From Methanomassiliicoccus sp. (GTDB taxonomy: Archaea > Thermoplasmatota > Thermoplasmata > Methanomassiliicoccales > Methanomassiliicoccaceae): a DNA stretch of 64,000 nucleotides. Positions 36,542 through 45,701 of the stretch are shown here, one piece after another. The notes below the pieces were generated by a model. It worked only from the letters and a program-made list of their open reading frames with translations. It was not told the DNA's origin and did no database searches. Every line of letters starts with the position of its first letter. Within the stretch, counting starts at the first letter, position 1. Both the position numbers and the translations under genes were made by a program. Where the stretch lies: contig JAAYAX010000004.1 in the NCBI GenBank assembly GCA_012719175.1, positions 496,001-560,000 of the forward strand, written 5' to 3'.

Positions 36542-37219
36542 TCATTTTTCCGGCGAGGGGACTGCCTTCTCTGATAACCTATTGTAACCAGGAACGCGGA
36601 CCCTTTTCATTTGCTTGATCGGCACGAAGCCGACCTTCATGAAGGACCTCTGGGACGGCAGGTTATCATGCTCCACGACAGCTGTAGCTCGCACATAGTT
36701 CTGCTGGGCAAGGTAGTTCAGCGAGTATTTTATCAGCGATGAGCCATAGCCCTTCTTGCGGCGGTCGGCGACGACGTACAGGCCATAGATCATTGATGTT
36801 GACGGACCAAACTTAATGTTCATCTCGATGGCAGGCTCGTACTTCTCTTCCTGCAGACAGGCCCATATCCATCCCACGACCTCTCCCTTTTCCAGAGCCA
36901 GGAAGCCCACGTCGCCCCTGTCGACCCTGCTGGTGATCTCATCCATTCGCACCTTCCGGATGGACTTGTACTTGTTCTTGATGGTCTTGTAGCCGGGCGA
37001 CACGAAGAAGATGTCCGGGATCGTGCCTTGCTCCAGGATCAGACGGATATTGCTCTTGTCCAGCGTCTTGAATGCTAGGTCCGCCTCTATGGGCATCTCC
37101 TGGTAGTTATCCAACGACCTCTCAAAGTAGACCAGTATCGATCGCTTGAACCCGGCGCGCCTGCCCACGTATCTGATGAACATCACCGGCGGCTGTCTCG
37201 ACAAAACCAAATCCGTCAC
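36542..37219 (-). CDS. GNAT-family N-acetyltransferase
   Basis: 225 residues. The GNAT core lies in the second half: GDVGFLALEKGEVVGWIWACL, then IYGLYVVADRRKKGYGSSLIKYSLNYL (motif A, with RRKKGYG binding acetyl-CoA), and ATAVVEHDNLPSQRSFMKVGFVPIK (motif B). The N-terminal about 90 residues are a less conserved lid. Its substrate is unknown; an amino sugar made by the nearby enzymes is plausible. It converges on the barrel-like gene, so it is not in that operon. Confidence 0.83.
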   Translation of the reverse strand: MTDLVLSRQPPVMFIRYVGRRAGFKRSILVYFERSLDNYQEMPIEADLAFKTLDKSNIRLILEQGTIPDIFFVSPGYKTIKNKYKSIRKVRMDEITSRVDRGDVGFLALEKGEVVGWIWACLQEEKYEPAIEMNIKFGPSTSMIYGLYVVADRRKKGYGSSLIKYSLNYLAQQNYVRATAVVEHDNLPSQRSFMKVGFVPIKQMKRVRVPGYNRLSEKAVPSPEK

Positions 37220-37404
37220 CCTTGGGAACCATCGACCGTCTTTGATAGCATCAACGCTTGATCACTGGCAACCACATTATTTGTTGGCATGTTCTTAATA
37301 GTTATCGAAAGGCCCTCTTCTGCGATGGAGATCGAAACTGGTCCCGGACAACCTTATTGGGCTTGTATCCAAAATGGAACGGATCGGTCGGGAAGGTCGT
37401 TAGG

Positions 37405-37647
37405 CTACCGTGGCTTTTGGGGAAGACCCCAAACCGTCAGATAGATCAATAGACAAAGTGCGCTAAAAACAAAGCTTCCAGCTCCCATCAAGCCGAACGA
37501 TATCCCTGGAACATCGTAGATGAAGGGATCGAAGACGATGTGGTCGTTGGTGATTATCCTAACTGAAACATAGAGCCATATCAGCAAGCTATAGAACCAA
37601 GAGACCAGTAACAGAGCTCGCAGGAAATCGGATATTCTTATCAGCAG
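37405..37647 (-). CDS. Small two-helix membrane protein, start unclear
   Basis: The frame reads RISDFLRALLLVSWFYSLL, then IWLYVSVRII, a polar DPFIYDVPGISFG loop, a second helix and YLTVWGLP. It aligns by eye with the proteins at 52522 and 52844. No ATG or GTG opens the frame: a TAG stop lies near 37666, ATGATG sits in the neighbouring frame at 37664-37659, and only CTG codons at 37647 and 37644 come before the first helix. A TTG at 37587 would cut that helix. So either a rare start codon is used or a one-base frameshift broke the start. A TATA-like box (TAAATATAA, 37688-37680) supports a real gene. Confidence 0.45.
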   Translation of the reverse strand: MLIRISDFLRALLLVSWFYSLLIWLYVSVRIITNDHIVFDPFIYDVPGISFGLMGAGSFVFSALCLLIYLTVWGLPQKPR

Positions 37648-37823
37648 TACACCGTGCTCATCATCCTACTTTTCCTTATTTATATTTATCAATAAAAAGG
37701 CATTTGCTCATTGGCCTTCATAAAACATGACGAGTGCCCGATATTAGCATAACTTTATTAATGAACTACCATATTATTACTCATAGTCCGATAAAATTAC
37801 TGTATCAGTTTGATGGTGGCCGA

Positions 37824-38939
37824 TTGAGACCTATCGTTGTTACAACCACACAGGATTTGGATGATTACTCCGACAGGTGGGAGGGTTTAAGAAGAGCGTC
37901 AGGCGGGAATGTTTATAATAACCTGGACCTGATTAAGATCTGGCTCGAGACCTATCAAAAGGCGGCAACCCCTAACATAATTCTGATCGAGGAGGGCAAG
38001 GACCTCGTGGGGATCGCCCCCCTGGTAAACTCCGTATATCGTACCAAAGGACTGCCCCTGAGGACATTGTCCCTAGTTGGCGGTGTGCCCAACTGTATGA
38101 TGCTTCTCAGCAACTCCATCTTATTCCTGCCTGGACGCAAGGACGCCCTGGAGCTGATCGTGGGGGAGATGAAACGTCTCAAGTGGAGCGTTCTGTCGAC
38201 CAAATTCATGGCCGATGGTGACGCCGTACGGCAGTTCACACAAATGGCCCACTACACTTGGCACACTGTGGATGAACCTTCCAGCACCATGATGAACGTT
38301 CCAATCAGAGATTCTGGAGATATCACCGAGGGCTTCGACAAGCATGCTCGAAGGACGATAAAACGCACCCTGCGACTGATCGATCGCGAGGGGCACCATA
38401 TACAGTTCCGTAAGATCGCCCTTGATGACCTTGACCGTTCGGTAGGGGCTTACGTTCAGCAGCACATCGAGCGTTGGGGATCCAGAGGTGGCAGCATCTT
38501 CCTCGATCCCAATAACACGAAATTCCTTAGGAAGGCGTTGAGAATCAGGTATAACGGAGGCGGGGGTTACGCGTACGAGCTGCTGCTCGATGGTGAGGTG
38601 GCCGGTCAGCTGTTCGGCTTTCAAGAGGGGGATACCGCCTTTGGTTTCAGATTGGGAATGAACGACTCCTTTTCCAAGTTCTCCCCTGGCTGGTTGGTCT
38701 TCTACCATGCGTTCCTTGACCTCCGGGAGCGGGGAGTTAGGTGGTGCGCTTTGGGCGGCGGTGAAGAGAAGTATAAGTTCGAGATGGGGAGTAAGACCAT
38801 GCCGCTCGTGGGAATAACGGCGACCAGGGGCATAGTCTCCGTGGCGAACAGGATCTCTAGGATCGGCCGGGATCATCAGAAGAAGGGCGATGCTGAGGCG
38901 ACGGAAGGTCCGGGTAGGGAACCGGTATCCAATCCTTAA
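37824..38939 (+). CDS. BioF2/FemAB-like acyltransferase (paralog B)
   Basis: About 371 residues, paralogous to the gene at 14240 along its full length: RRTIKRTLRLIDREGHHIQF, AYELLLDGEVAGQLFGFQ and LGGGEEKYKFEMGS match its blocks in order. A GNAT-like transferase that probably adds an acyl group to glycan or lipid. The frame opens at an ATG at 37734, but GGTGG at 37815-37819 and alignment with the paralog put the start at TTG 37824, shortening it by 30 residues. The C-terminal about 20 residues (KKGDAEATEGPGREPVSNP) are disordered and not shared. Confidence 0.82.
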   Translation: MRPIVVTTTQDLDDYSDRWEGLRRASGGNVYNNLDLIKIWLETYQKAATPNIILIEEGKDLVGIAPLVNSVYRTKGLPLRTLSLVGGVPNCMMLLSNSILFLPGRKDALELIVGEMKRLKWSVLSTKFMADGDAVRQFTQMAHYTWHTVDEPSSTMMNVPIRDSGDITEGFDKHARRTIKRTLRLIDREGHHIQFRKIALDDLDRSVGAYVQQHIERWGSRGGSIFLDPNNTKFLRKALRIRYNGGGGYAYELLLDGEVAGQLFGFQEGDTAFGFRLGMNDSFSKFSPGWLVFYHAFLDLRERGVRWCALGGGEEKYKFEMGSKTMPLVGITATRGIVSVANRISRIGRDHQKKGDAEATEGPGREPVSNP

Positions 38940-39451
38940 AGGTCATTATCCCCCCGCTCATCCCTGAACGGCCCACTGGGGCCTCCGGTTTTTGACAAAA
39001 AATGGGGGGGGACCCCTTGTTATCTCAAAATCTCCAATCTTGACCATCTCGATGCCTAGGGTGGATCGCATCGCCCTATCTTATGGGATGGGAACAGACA
39101 ATCACGAACCATATCCTAGGTGTGTTAACCCCTGCTCCAATCATGACCTGCTGAGATTGCCATTCCTCATTTTCATTTTTTAATAATTACACTACTAAAT
39201 ATTTTAATAAATAAATTATATGAAAGGTTATACATATAAATAATAAGTCAAGAAATAAAAACTAATCCAGATTACTATTCTTGATATTAAGATAGTAACC
39301 TTTTTTATGTCATTTTTTCGTCCTTTCATCTGTCTATAAAACAATTATATCCAATAATATTATCTTATTAGATAATAAATAATTAATATTATAGACAAAT
39401 AAAAAAAATGGTGCTGGTCTGAATCTATGAGATGAGGTAGAGGTGAGTTGG
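38940..39451. other. Intergenic region: terminator then AT-rich leader
   Basis: The left end holds a GC hairpin and T run (described separately). From about 39180 it is extremely AT-rich and leads into the GGTGA ribosome site of the large surface protein. A 63-codon frame at 38992-39183 has no family features. No other gene is seen. Confidence 0.5.
38970..38993 (+). terminator. Hairpin plus T run after the BioF2-like gene
   Basis: GGCCC (38970-38974) faces GGGCC (38979-38983), then TCCGGTTTTT. This is a plausible terminator for the rightward transcript that ends at 38939. Confidence 0.5.
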
Positions 39452-42124
39452 ATGCATAAAAAAAATGGTGTTTTTAAACGATCTATTGGAGGTGGAATTG
39501 GGATTATTGCTGTTATTGCAATGGTCCTTGTCGCCGTAATGGTGATCCCCATCTCCTCAGACAGCGTTACGGCTGCTCTGTGGAAGAGCAGAACGACCAC
39601 AAATATTTCCCTCACGATGAGTTCATCGGACATAGAGGTCGGCGAGAAGGTGCATGCTGACGGTGTGCTCTCCTCAAGCATAGGGATAAGGTATGCCAAG
39701 ATCTATCTGAAGGTCACACTGCCTGACGGGACAACCGCTTACCCCAACCAGGGTTCATCAACGACCACGACCAGCGGCGGTAAGTTCAGCATGGATTACA
39801 CTACTAAACAGTCTGGCATGTACAAGTTCACCGCCACATATTATGGATCGTTTGTATATTCATCATCGACGAAGAGCGTTTCCTTCGATGTTGTCGAACC
39901 AAATGAGGAGCCGACACCGATCCCAAGCGCTTCGACCATAGCACTGAACCTGGCGTCATCGACCATAGAGGTCGGCCAGAGCATACACGCTGATGGATCG
40001 CTGAGCGGCACTGCAGGATTGGCTAGCCGAACTGTGGACCTAAAGGTCACCATGCCCGATGGATCCATCAGGACGCCAACCCAAGGAGCAAAGGCTGTTA
40101 CCGATTCTACTGGCTCCTTTGACATGGACTTGATGACTACGGTGGCGGGCAGATACGTGTTTACCGCCTCTTTTGCTGGTGATGCTGAATATACTTCATC
40201 ATCCAGTAACGTGGCCTTTACGGCCTATGTCCCCGAAGAGCCTAAGGAGGTTCCGACGATCGTCTCCACCACCATGACCCTGACCAGCGACGGTAGCGCC
40301 CTGGTCGGCAGTGATGAGATGGTCGCAGGAGCCCTTAAGACCGGGAGCGGGGTGGCCGTCCCTGGAGCCACCATAGCCATGCAGGTGACGAATCCTGACG
40401 GCAGCAAGTCCGCCTCCACAAGCGTGACCACGAGCTCGTTAGGCCAATTCTCCTACGCCTACAGGCCCACAGTGGCCGGCAAGTACACCGTTTCCGCATC
40501 CTTCGCTGGCAGCTCCAGCTACGCATCCTCCTCATCGAGCGTGAGCTACGAGGCCACTTCCGCAGTGGTGGTCCCTCAGACCACCTATGACTACATCGTG
40601 TCGAGCAATGTCGTCAAGAGCTCGTCCGGAGCAGCAGTGTACACCGCCTCCACCTTTGGCGACGCTCTCAGGTGGGCGACCTCCCAGGCGGGTAAGACCA
40701 CGTACGTTCCTGAGGGCACGTACACCATCACCGGGCTGGACGCTCAGTGCATCAAGCCCTTCGCGGACGATGTGACCCTAGTGGGTGACGGGCCCACCAA
40801 GACCGTGTTCAAGTTCGTGTGGACCGGCACCTTCCAAGACCACCGGAACACCGACACCTATTACTGGAACTTCGGTCTCAGGGTGGAGGATCACAGCGGC
40901 GTCACCATCAAGCAGCTGGGCATCACAGGCGATGGCAGCATCGCCTTCCGCACCAACTCCGGGACGACATCCGATAACCGCGTCGAGGATGTCAGGATCT
41001 TTGACACCAGCCACCACAATATGGGAGCCTTCGGGGTCTCTGTTGCCGATGGCACCAGTGCCAACGACTACAAGTTCTACCGATGCGTCGCCTACAATGT
41101 CGGTGGGGATGGGTTCGACCTTATGGGTGATTCAACGACCACCTCCGCCGGTTACATCAACCGCCCCTACTATGAGGACTGCAAATCGCTGTACGCTGGT
41201 TACTCATACCACCGGTGGAACTGGGCGGTGGGTTTCAATCTACGAGAGGAGTGCCAGGTAAAGAGCCCGACCTTGCTCCGCTGCGAGGCCTCCTACTCCT
41301 GGGAGAGCGGCTTCCACTTTGAGTACGAGCCTATCAGCCTGGGGACCGTCACCATGACCAACTGCGTGGCCAACTACAATGGCCAGAAGTACTCCCAGGC
41401 CCTCGGGGCCTGTTGGGGATTCGGGATGATGTCCGGCCATTACTACGGTGACTACCCCAACGACGGTAGCCACTACGTTGTAACCGGGCTCACCGGAGTG
41501 GGCAACGCGGGCGGGCTTGAAGGTGGCAGCTACCGGTATACGGGCGCTGAGAGCGATTCCGTCGTGGGCTATACCTACGTCATCAAGAGCGGCAACAACA
41601 ACGTGTACGCTTCGGACGGAACGACCGTAGCCTACGCTGGGTCTAGCGCGACCAACGCGGTCCAGTGGGCCGTGTCCCACGCCAACGCCGTGGTCTGGCT
41701 GAGGGCAGGCACCTATGCCCTGACAGGCTCGATCCAGCTTGCCAGCGGGGTCTGCCTCATCGGGGACCTGCCCACCTGGGACCGTCCCCTGTCGGCGACC
41801 TACCTTACCTTCCCCAGCACGGGGACCAGCGGTCTGGTGATCAAGGACGTGGACAACGTTAGGGTGTACAACATCGGCATCAACTACGGGAACGTGCAGA
41901 TAACGGCCTCATCAGGTACGGCCAGCGGCGTGGATCTGAAGGGCGTGACCTTCTATCAGACCTCCGCCTCCCGCGTGGCCGCGATGAGCCTGACCGCCTC
42001 CAGCGGCGCGACCATAGGCGATACCTTCCTGGGCAATGTCCGCTCCACCTCCAGCGCCGTAGTTGGGTATGTGGCGAGCGGTTCAGTCTCAGGCACGCAG
42101 AAGGTGCTATGCATCGGCCTCTGA
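39452..42124 (+). CDS. Large secreted surface protein: three Ig-like domains plus beta-helix
   Basis: About 890 residues. Basic start and hydrophobic helix (about 12-37), then Ig-like repeats at about 50-150, 155-260 and 265-370, each with IEVG..VHADG.LS and a GMYKFTATYYG-like strand. A right-handed beta-helix follows (about 380-690). Then a second cap module (YVIKSGNNNVYASDGTTV, AVQWAVSHA, WLRAGTYAL) starts a shorter helical C-terminal part. The first helix has an unusual aromatic groove (WTGTFQDHRNTDTYYWNFG, YSYHRWNWAVGFN). GAGGTGA and ATG 39452 fit best; GTG 39443 is the alternative. It is likely exported and surface-held, for glycan binding or cleavage. Confidence 0.8.
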   Translation: MHKKNGVFKRSIGGGIGIIAVIAMVLVAVMVIPISSDSVTAALWKSRTTTNISLTMSSSDIEVGEKVHADGVLSSSIGIRYAKIYLKVTLPDGTTAYPNQGSSTTTTSGGKFSMDYTTKQSGMYKFTATYYGSFVYSSSTKSVSFDVVEPNEEPTPIPSASTIALNLASSTIEVGQSIHADGSLSGTAGLASRTVDLKVTMPDGSIRTPTQGAKAVTDSTGSFDMDLMTTVAGRYVFTASFAGDAEYTSSSSNVAFTAYVPEEPKEVPTIVSTTMTLTSDGSALVGSDEMVAGALKTGSGVAVPGATIAMQVTNPDGSKSASTSVTTSSLGQFSYAYRPTVAGKYTVSASFAGSSSYASSSSSVSYEATSAVVVPQTTYDYIVSSNVVKSSSGAAVYTASTFGDALRWATSQAGKTTYVPEGTYTITGLDAQCIKPFADDVTLVGDGPTKTVFKFVWTGTFQDHRNTDTYYWNFGLRVEDHSGVTIKQLGITGDGSIAFRTNSGTTSDNRVEDVRIFDTSHHNMGAFGVSVADGTSANDYKFYRCVAYNVGGDGFDLMGDSTTTSAGYINRPYYEDCKSLYAGYSYHRWNWAVGFNLREECQVKSPTLLRCEASYSWESGFHFEYEPISLGTVTMTNCVANYNGQKYSQALGACWGFGMMSGHYYGDYPNDGSHYVVTGLTGVGNAGGLEGGSYRYTGAESDSVVGYTYVIKSGNNNVYASDGTTVAYAGSSATNAVQWAVSHANAVVWLRAGTYALTGSIQLASGVCLIGDLPTWDRPLSATYLTFPSTGTSGLVIKDVDNVRVYNIGINYGNVQITASSGTASGVDLKGVTFYQTSASRVAAMSLTASSGATIGDTFLGNVRSTSSAVVGYVASGSVSGTQKVLCIGL

Positions 42125-42426
42125 GCACGACCTGCTAGGCCTTTGCTAGCAAGGGATGACCGATGGAGCATACGACAAGGGGCCATGGGCCCCTCTTCCC
42201 ACCTTTTTTTTACTTTTCCTCCCCACTGTTCTACGTTCGCTGCCGACCCCCATGCCTCGCCGCCCGCCGGACGCGGCATCGCTGAGTGACCGGAGCACAC
42301 ATCGGGCTACAAAGTGAAAAATACCCATTATCGAGTTCCTTCTCCAGATAAGAGTGCTGATGATCAAGAGCGGACCGAGCTACGGCGCCTGTATCGGGAT
42401 CTGGTCGTGAAAGAGCACAGGACGGG
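42125..42426. other. Intergenic region with a strong terminator
   Basis: Holds the hairpin and T run described separately, directly after the large surface gene. The rest (42215-42426) shows no gene and no clear TATA box before the flippase. Confidence 0.5.
42179..42211 (+). terminator. GC-rich hairpin plus eight-T run
   Basis: GGGGCC (42179-42184) and GGCCCC (42188-42193) pair around ATG; ten bases later TTTTTTTT runs 42204-42211. It ends the transcript of the large surface protein. Confidence 0.6.
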
Positions 42427-43950
42427 ATGATGAAGAAGAAGCGGTTGGTCCCCGCGGACCTGGGATCGGGCGCACCCGGTGAGAGCGGGTCGTTCGCATC
42501 GGACGTCGTGACCCTGGCCAGCGGAACGATAGTCGCCCAGATCATCGCCATTGTGACCTCACCCATCATAACACGCATATACGGCGCGGAGGCCTACGGG
42601 GTGTCCGCCCTGGTCCTGGCCATCGCTGCTACGATCGCTGTCATCGCCTGCCTCAGGTATGAGTACTCCATTCTGCTGCCAAGGACGGACGAGGAGGCGG
42701 CGAACCTCCTCGCTCTCTCCCTCCTCATATGCCTTCTGATGGGCTTGGTGCTCATCCCCGTGATGTTGTTGTTCGGCGATGACCTGGCCTCCCTGCTCAA
42801 CGCACCGGAGATAAATCCCTTCCTCTGGGTCGTGCCCGCCATGGTGTTCCTGCTGGGGTCCTTCTCGGCCATCAACTACTGGAACTCCCGCAAGAGAGAG
42901 TACGGCCGCCTGTCCAGGACGCAGGTGGCCACAGCCGTCTCGACCGCGGGGACCAAGCTGGCCGTCGGTTTCGCGGGGTACCCGTCCGGCGGTGCTCTGG
43001 TAGGCGCGCAGGTCATAGGTCAAGTGGTGGCATCCTCCACTCTTGGTTACCAGGCTTGGAGGACCGACGGACCCTTCCTTAAGAGGAGCGTGAGATGGGT
43101 GGGGATTAAAGCGGGGCTTCACAGGTATCGCAATTTCCCCCTGTTCGATTCCTGGTCCGCCCTGCTGAACACGTTCGCTCTGGAGATGCCCATCTTCATC
43201 CTGTCCGCGTTCTTCACCTCCACCATCGTAGGCTACTATTCCCTGGGGCTGATGATACTGCAGCTCCCTCTGACTTTCGTAGGCTCCACCATAGGGCAGG
43301 TGTTCTTCCAGCGTTCAGCGAAGGCCTTGCACGAGGGGAAGGCCCAGCTGGCCATGGTGGTCGAGAACACCGTCTCCCGCCTGGTCCTATGGGGGTTTCC
43401 CCTGATACTCCTCATCGCCATAATCGGCAAGGAGGCCTTCATGGTGGTCTTCGGAGCACAATGGGCGGAGGCCGGGGTCTACGCTCAGATCCTCTCCTTC
43501 TGGATACTGGTCTCCTTCGTGTATGCCCCCATCAGCGGCCTGTTCAGCATATTGGACAAGCTGAAGATCATGCTCCTCCTGAACATCGCCATGTTCGTCA
43601 TCCGCTCCGGGCTGCTGGCGCTGGGTGGCGTTCAGGGAGATGTCTACCTCGCCCTCATGCTTTTCTCCGCCTCCGGCGGACTTCTTCTCATCACCGTGGG
43701 CGGGTGGATCCTCCGCGAATCGGGCGTCTCCCTTCTCAGCCTCCTGAGGTCCATCTCCCGGCCCATGAGCCTAGGCCTGCTGCTCCTGGCCGCGGTCGCC
43801 CTAGTAGAGCATTTTATGAATCTCGATCCGCTACTGATCACTCTGGTGGGGGCGGCCGCCATCGTGCCCTATTACTTTATCCAGTTCAGTAGGGACGAGG
43901 AGATCAGATCCCTGGTCCTCCGCTTTCTGCACAAGGATGGTTCAGGTTAG
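42427..43950 (+). CDS. Wzx-type lipid-linked oligosaccharide flippase (paralog 2)
   Basis: 507 residues, about 12-14 helices, paralogous to the flippase at 10011. SFASDVVTLASGTIVAQIIAI and CLRYEYSILLPRTDEEAANLL match its first helices and loop, as does NYWNSRKREYGRLSRTQ. It moves a lipid-linked glycan across the membrane, by family. The start at 42427 is an ATG preceded by CAGGACGGG; the second ATG follows at once. Its partner genes to the right are the GT4 at 44439 and the membrane-protein/GT4 pair. The two paralogs suggest that the cluster was duplicated and specialised. Confidence 0.86.
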   Translation: MMKKKRLVPADLGSGAPGESGSFASDVVTLASGTIVAQIIAIVTSPIITRIYGAEAYGVSALVLAIAATIAVIACLRYEYSILLPRTDEEAANLLALSLLICLLMGLVLIPVMLLFGDDLASLLNAPEINPFLWVVPAMVFLLGSFSAINYWNSRKREYGRLSRTQVATAVSTAGTKLAVGFAGYPSGGALVGAQVIGQVVASSTLGYQAWRTDGPFLKRSVRWVGIKAGLHRYRNFPLFDSWSALLNTFALEMPIFILSAFFTSTIVGYYSLGLMILQLPLTFVGSTIGQVFFQRSAKALHEGKAQLAMVVENTVSRLVLWGFPLILLIAIIGKEAFMVVFGAQWAEAGVYAQILSFWILVSFVYAPISGLFSILDKLKIMLLLNIAMFVIRSGLLALGGVQGDVYLALMLFSASGGLLLITVGGWILRESGVSLLSLLRSISRPMSLGLLLLAAVALVEHFMNLDPLLITLVGAAAIVPYYFIQFSRDEEIRSLVLRFLHKDGSG

Positions 43951-44174
43951 GTTCCGCACCGATACCTGGATATCATAAACAAGTTCTAGTGGAGGGTTAA
44001 GAGCTCATATGGCCGATCCGGCATCATTGGACCCCATTATTGTTCATCCCCCATTAATTGCTGGACCTGCCTGAGGAGAATTTAGATAATATTTTTAAAT
44101 AGTAAGAAATTGGGTATTCATTCCATCTTTATCGAACGGCATGTTGAACGATGGAGCTATGAAGCCGTCAGAGG

Positions 44175-44366
44175 ATGATAAACACGTTGGATGGACTTGG
44201 CGAAGTGGGAATTGCGATCAGTGCCCTGCTTATCATCTCCCTGTTCCTGAAAGTGCTGCTCCTTACATCGAAGGTGAAGATGCCAAGGTTGAACATCGTC
44301 CTCAATATCGCGATAGTTCCGCTGTTGGTCCTGTTCCTGTTGAACTTTGTTCTAGAGCTGATCTGA
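44175..44366 (+). CDS. Small two-helix membrane protein (second type)
   Basis: 63 residues: a short start, helix 1 (VGIAISALLIISLFLKVLLL), a basic turn TSKVKMPRLN, and helix 2 (IVLNIAIVPLLVLFLLNFVL). The layout and the phrase IAIVPLL resemble the protein at 59344. A TATA-like box (TTTTTAAATA near 44092-44101) precedes it. ATG at 44175 lies directly on a GAGG, so a TTG at 44187 may be the real start. It lies between a flippase and a glycosyltransferase. The function is unknown; a small partner of a membrane glycan protein is a guess. Confidence 0.5.
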   Translation: MINTLDGLGEVGIAISALLIISLFLKVLLLTSKVKMPRLNIVLNIAIVPLLVLFLLNFVLELI

Positions 44367-44408
44367 CAGCCTACCATATTGCGGCCATCTTATGACTGGA
44401 GGAACGAA

Positions 44409-44418
44409 GTTGTTTTTT
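44409..44418 (+). promoter_or_regulatory. TATA-like box of the 44439 glycosyltransferase
   Basis: GTTTTTTATC is about 25 bases before the ATG pair at 44439/44445, the spacing of a leaderless archaeal message. Confidence 0.4.
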
Positions 44419-44438
44419 ATCAATAGTCCGATACAAAC

Positions 44439-45677
44439 ATGAAAATGAATATTTGCTTGTCAATAATTTCCGATGGGTGGGGGGGAGCGGAGACCGTCGT
44501 TCACGAGCTCGCCCAACGGCTGAGCGCAAGGGGGCATACGATCACCCTCCTGCTCAACGATGAGATCTCACCTTTTTTCAAGGACATCGAGGGCGTCTCC
44601 CTGATGACCGTCGGCCGTGTCTATTGCTTCTCATATATGTCCCGGGAGGTGCTGGGGATAAGGCAGCGCAGAGAGGCCGCACCCCTTGATGTCAAGGACT
44701 CAGGATGGCGGTTCTCCCTGGACAACGTGCTTCGCAGCCAATATTTCAAAAGGATCAGGAAGAGCGTGGTCGAGGAGTTGAGACGTAGGAACATAGATGT
44801 GATACACTCCAACCTGGAGAACTCCGATATCCTTATCGGCATGCTCGATGCCGCAGACATCGGAAAATTGACCACCATCCACGGACGCCACCTGCCCATG
44901 CTTCTGGAGAGGGGGGGCAAGACGTACCTGGAACACGCCCTCGACAAGCTCAAGGGAAAGAGCCTCAGGGATTCCATGAAAAAGATGGACCGGGTGATGT
45001 ACGTCAGCAACTGGATGAGGGAGCAGTTCGCCGAGCATGTTCCGAGAGATGTTTCCCAGGCCGTCATTTACAACGGGATCGACCTCTCTCTATTCGATGT
45101 GGGAGATATGGAACCACTGCCGCTCGATGGAAGGTTCAAAGTACTGTTCCCCGGTGGGGAGAAGGTGGGGAAGGGGATCGAGGCGAGCATTTCCTCCATC
45201 CCTTTAGTGAAGGAAGCCATCCCCGACGTGGTCCTTTATATCGTCGGGGTCGAGGAGCCGTCTCCCCGCATCCGGGGGCTGGTCTCCGCGCTTGGGATGG
45301 AGAAGAACGTTCGCTTCATGGGAAGGCTGCCGCCTCGTGAGTACCGGCGGCTCCTGAGATCGGTGGACGTCCTGTGCATGCCCGCGAGGGAGGAGGCCTT
45401 CGGGATGGTGTTCCTGGAGGCGATGGCCATGAGGAAGCCCATCATAGCGACTGACCTGGGTGGCATACCCGAGGTGGTCACTGAGGGAAGGAACGGGCTG
45501 CTGGTAAGGCCGGAACCGGAACCCATAGCATCGGCATTGATCACATTGTTCAGGGACGATGAACTGAGGTCAAGCATCGAGAGGAACGACGCTGTGGATG
45601 TCGAACGCTTCACCTGGGACGTCACCGTGGCAGGTTACATCGAGAGCTACCAGGCCTGCTGTGGACGCTCCCGGTAG
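44439..45677 (+). CDS. Glycosyltransferase family 4
   Basis: 412 residues with both GT-B domains complete. DGWGGAETVVHELAQRLSARGH is the acceptor-side GGAE loop, and MYVSNWMREQF and IYNGIDLSLF cross to the donor side. There the glutamate pair is in EAFGMVFLE (E-x7-E), followed by GGIPEVVTEGRNGLLV. It is an inner-face sugar transferase of unknown donor. Starts at 44439 or 44445; a TATA-like box 25 bases upstream supports a leaderless message. It converges with the leftward membrane-protein gene. Confidence 0.87.
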   Translation: MKMNICLSIISDGWGGAETVVHELAQRLSARGHTITLLLNDEISPFFKDIEGVSLMTVGRVYCFSYMSREVLGIRQRREAAPLDVKDSGWRFSLDNVLRSQYFKRIRKSVVEELRRRNIDVIHSNLENSDILIGMLDAADIGKLTTIHGRHLPMLLERGGKTYLEHALDKLKGKSLRDSMKKMDRVMYVSNWMREQFAEHVPRDVSQAVIYNGIDLSLFDVGDMEPLPLDGRFKVLFPGGEKVGKGIEASISSIPLVKEAIPDVVLYIVGVEEPSPRIRGLVSALGMEKNVRFMGRLPPREYRRLLRSVDVLCMPAREEAFGMVFLEAMAMRKPIIATDLGGIPEVVTEGRNGLLVRPEPEPIASALITLFRDDELRSSIERNDAVDVERFTWDVTVAGYIESYQACCGRSR

Positions 45678-45701
45678 CATTGGGATACTCTTGTGCAGGG
45701 G

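Noticed and set aside
38992-39183. 63-codon plus-strand frame
   Set aside because: Follows the terminator hairpin, has no start signal, and looks non-coding.
42125-42300. Search for a CRISPR array or insertion sequence in intergenic DNA
   Set aside because: No regularly spaced repeats and no transposase frames were found anywhere in the window.
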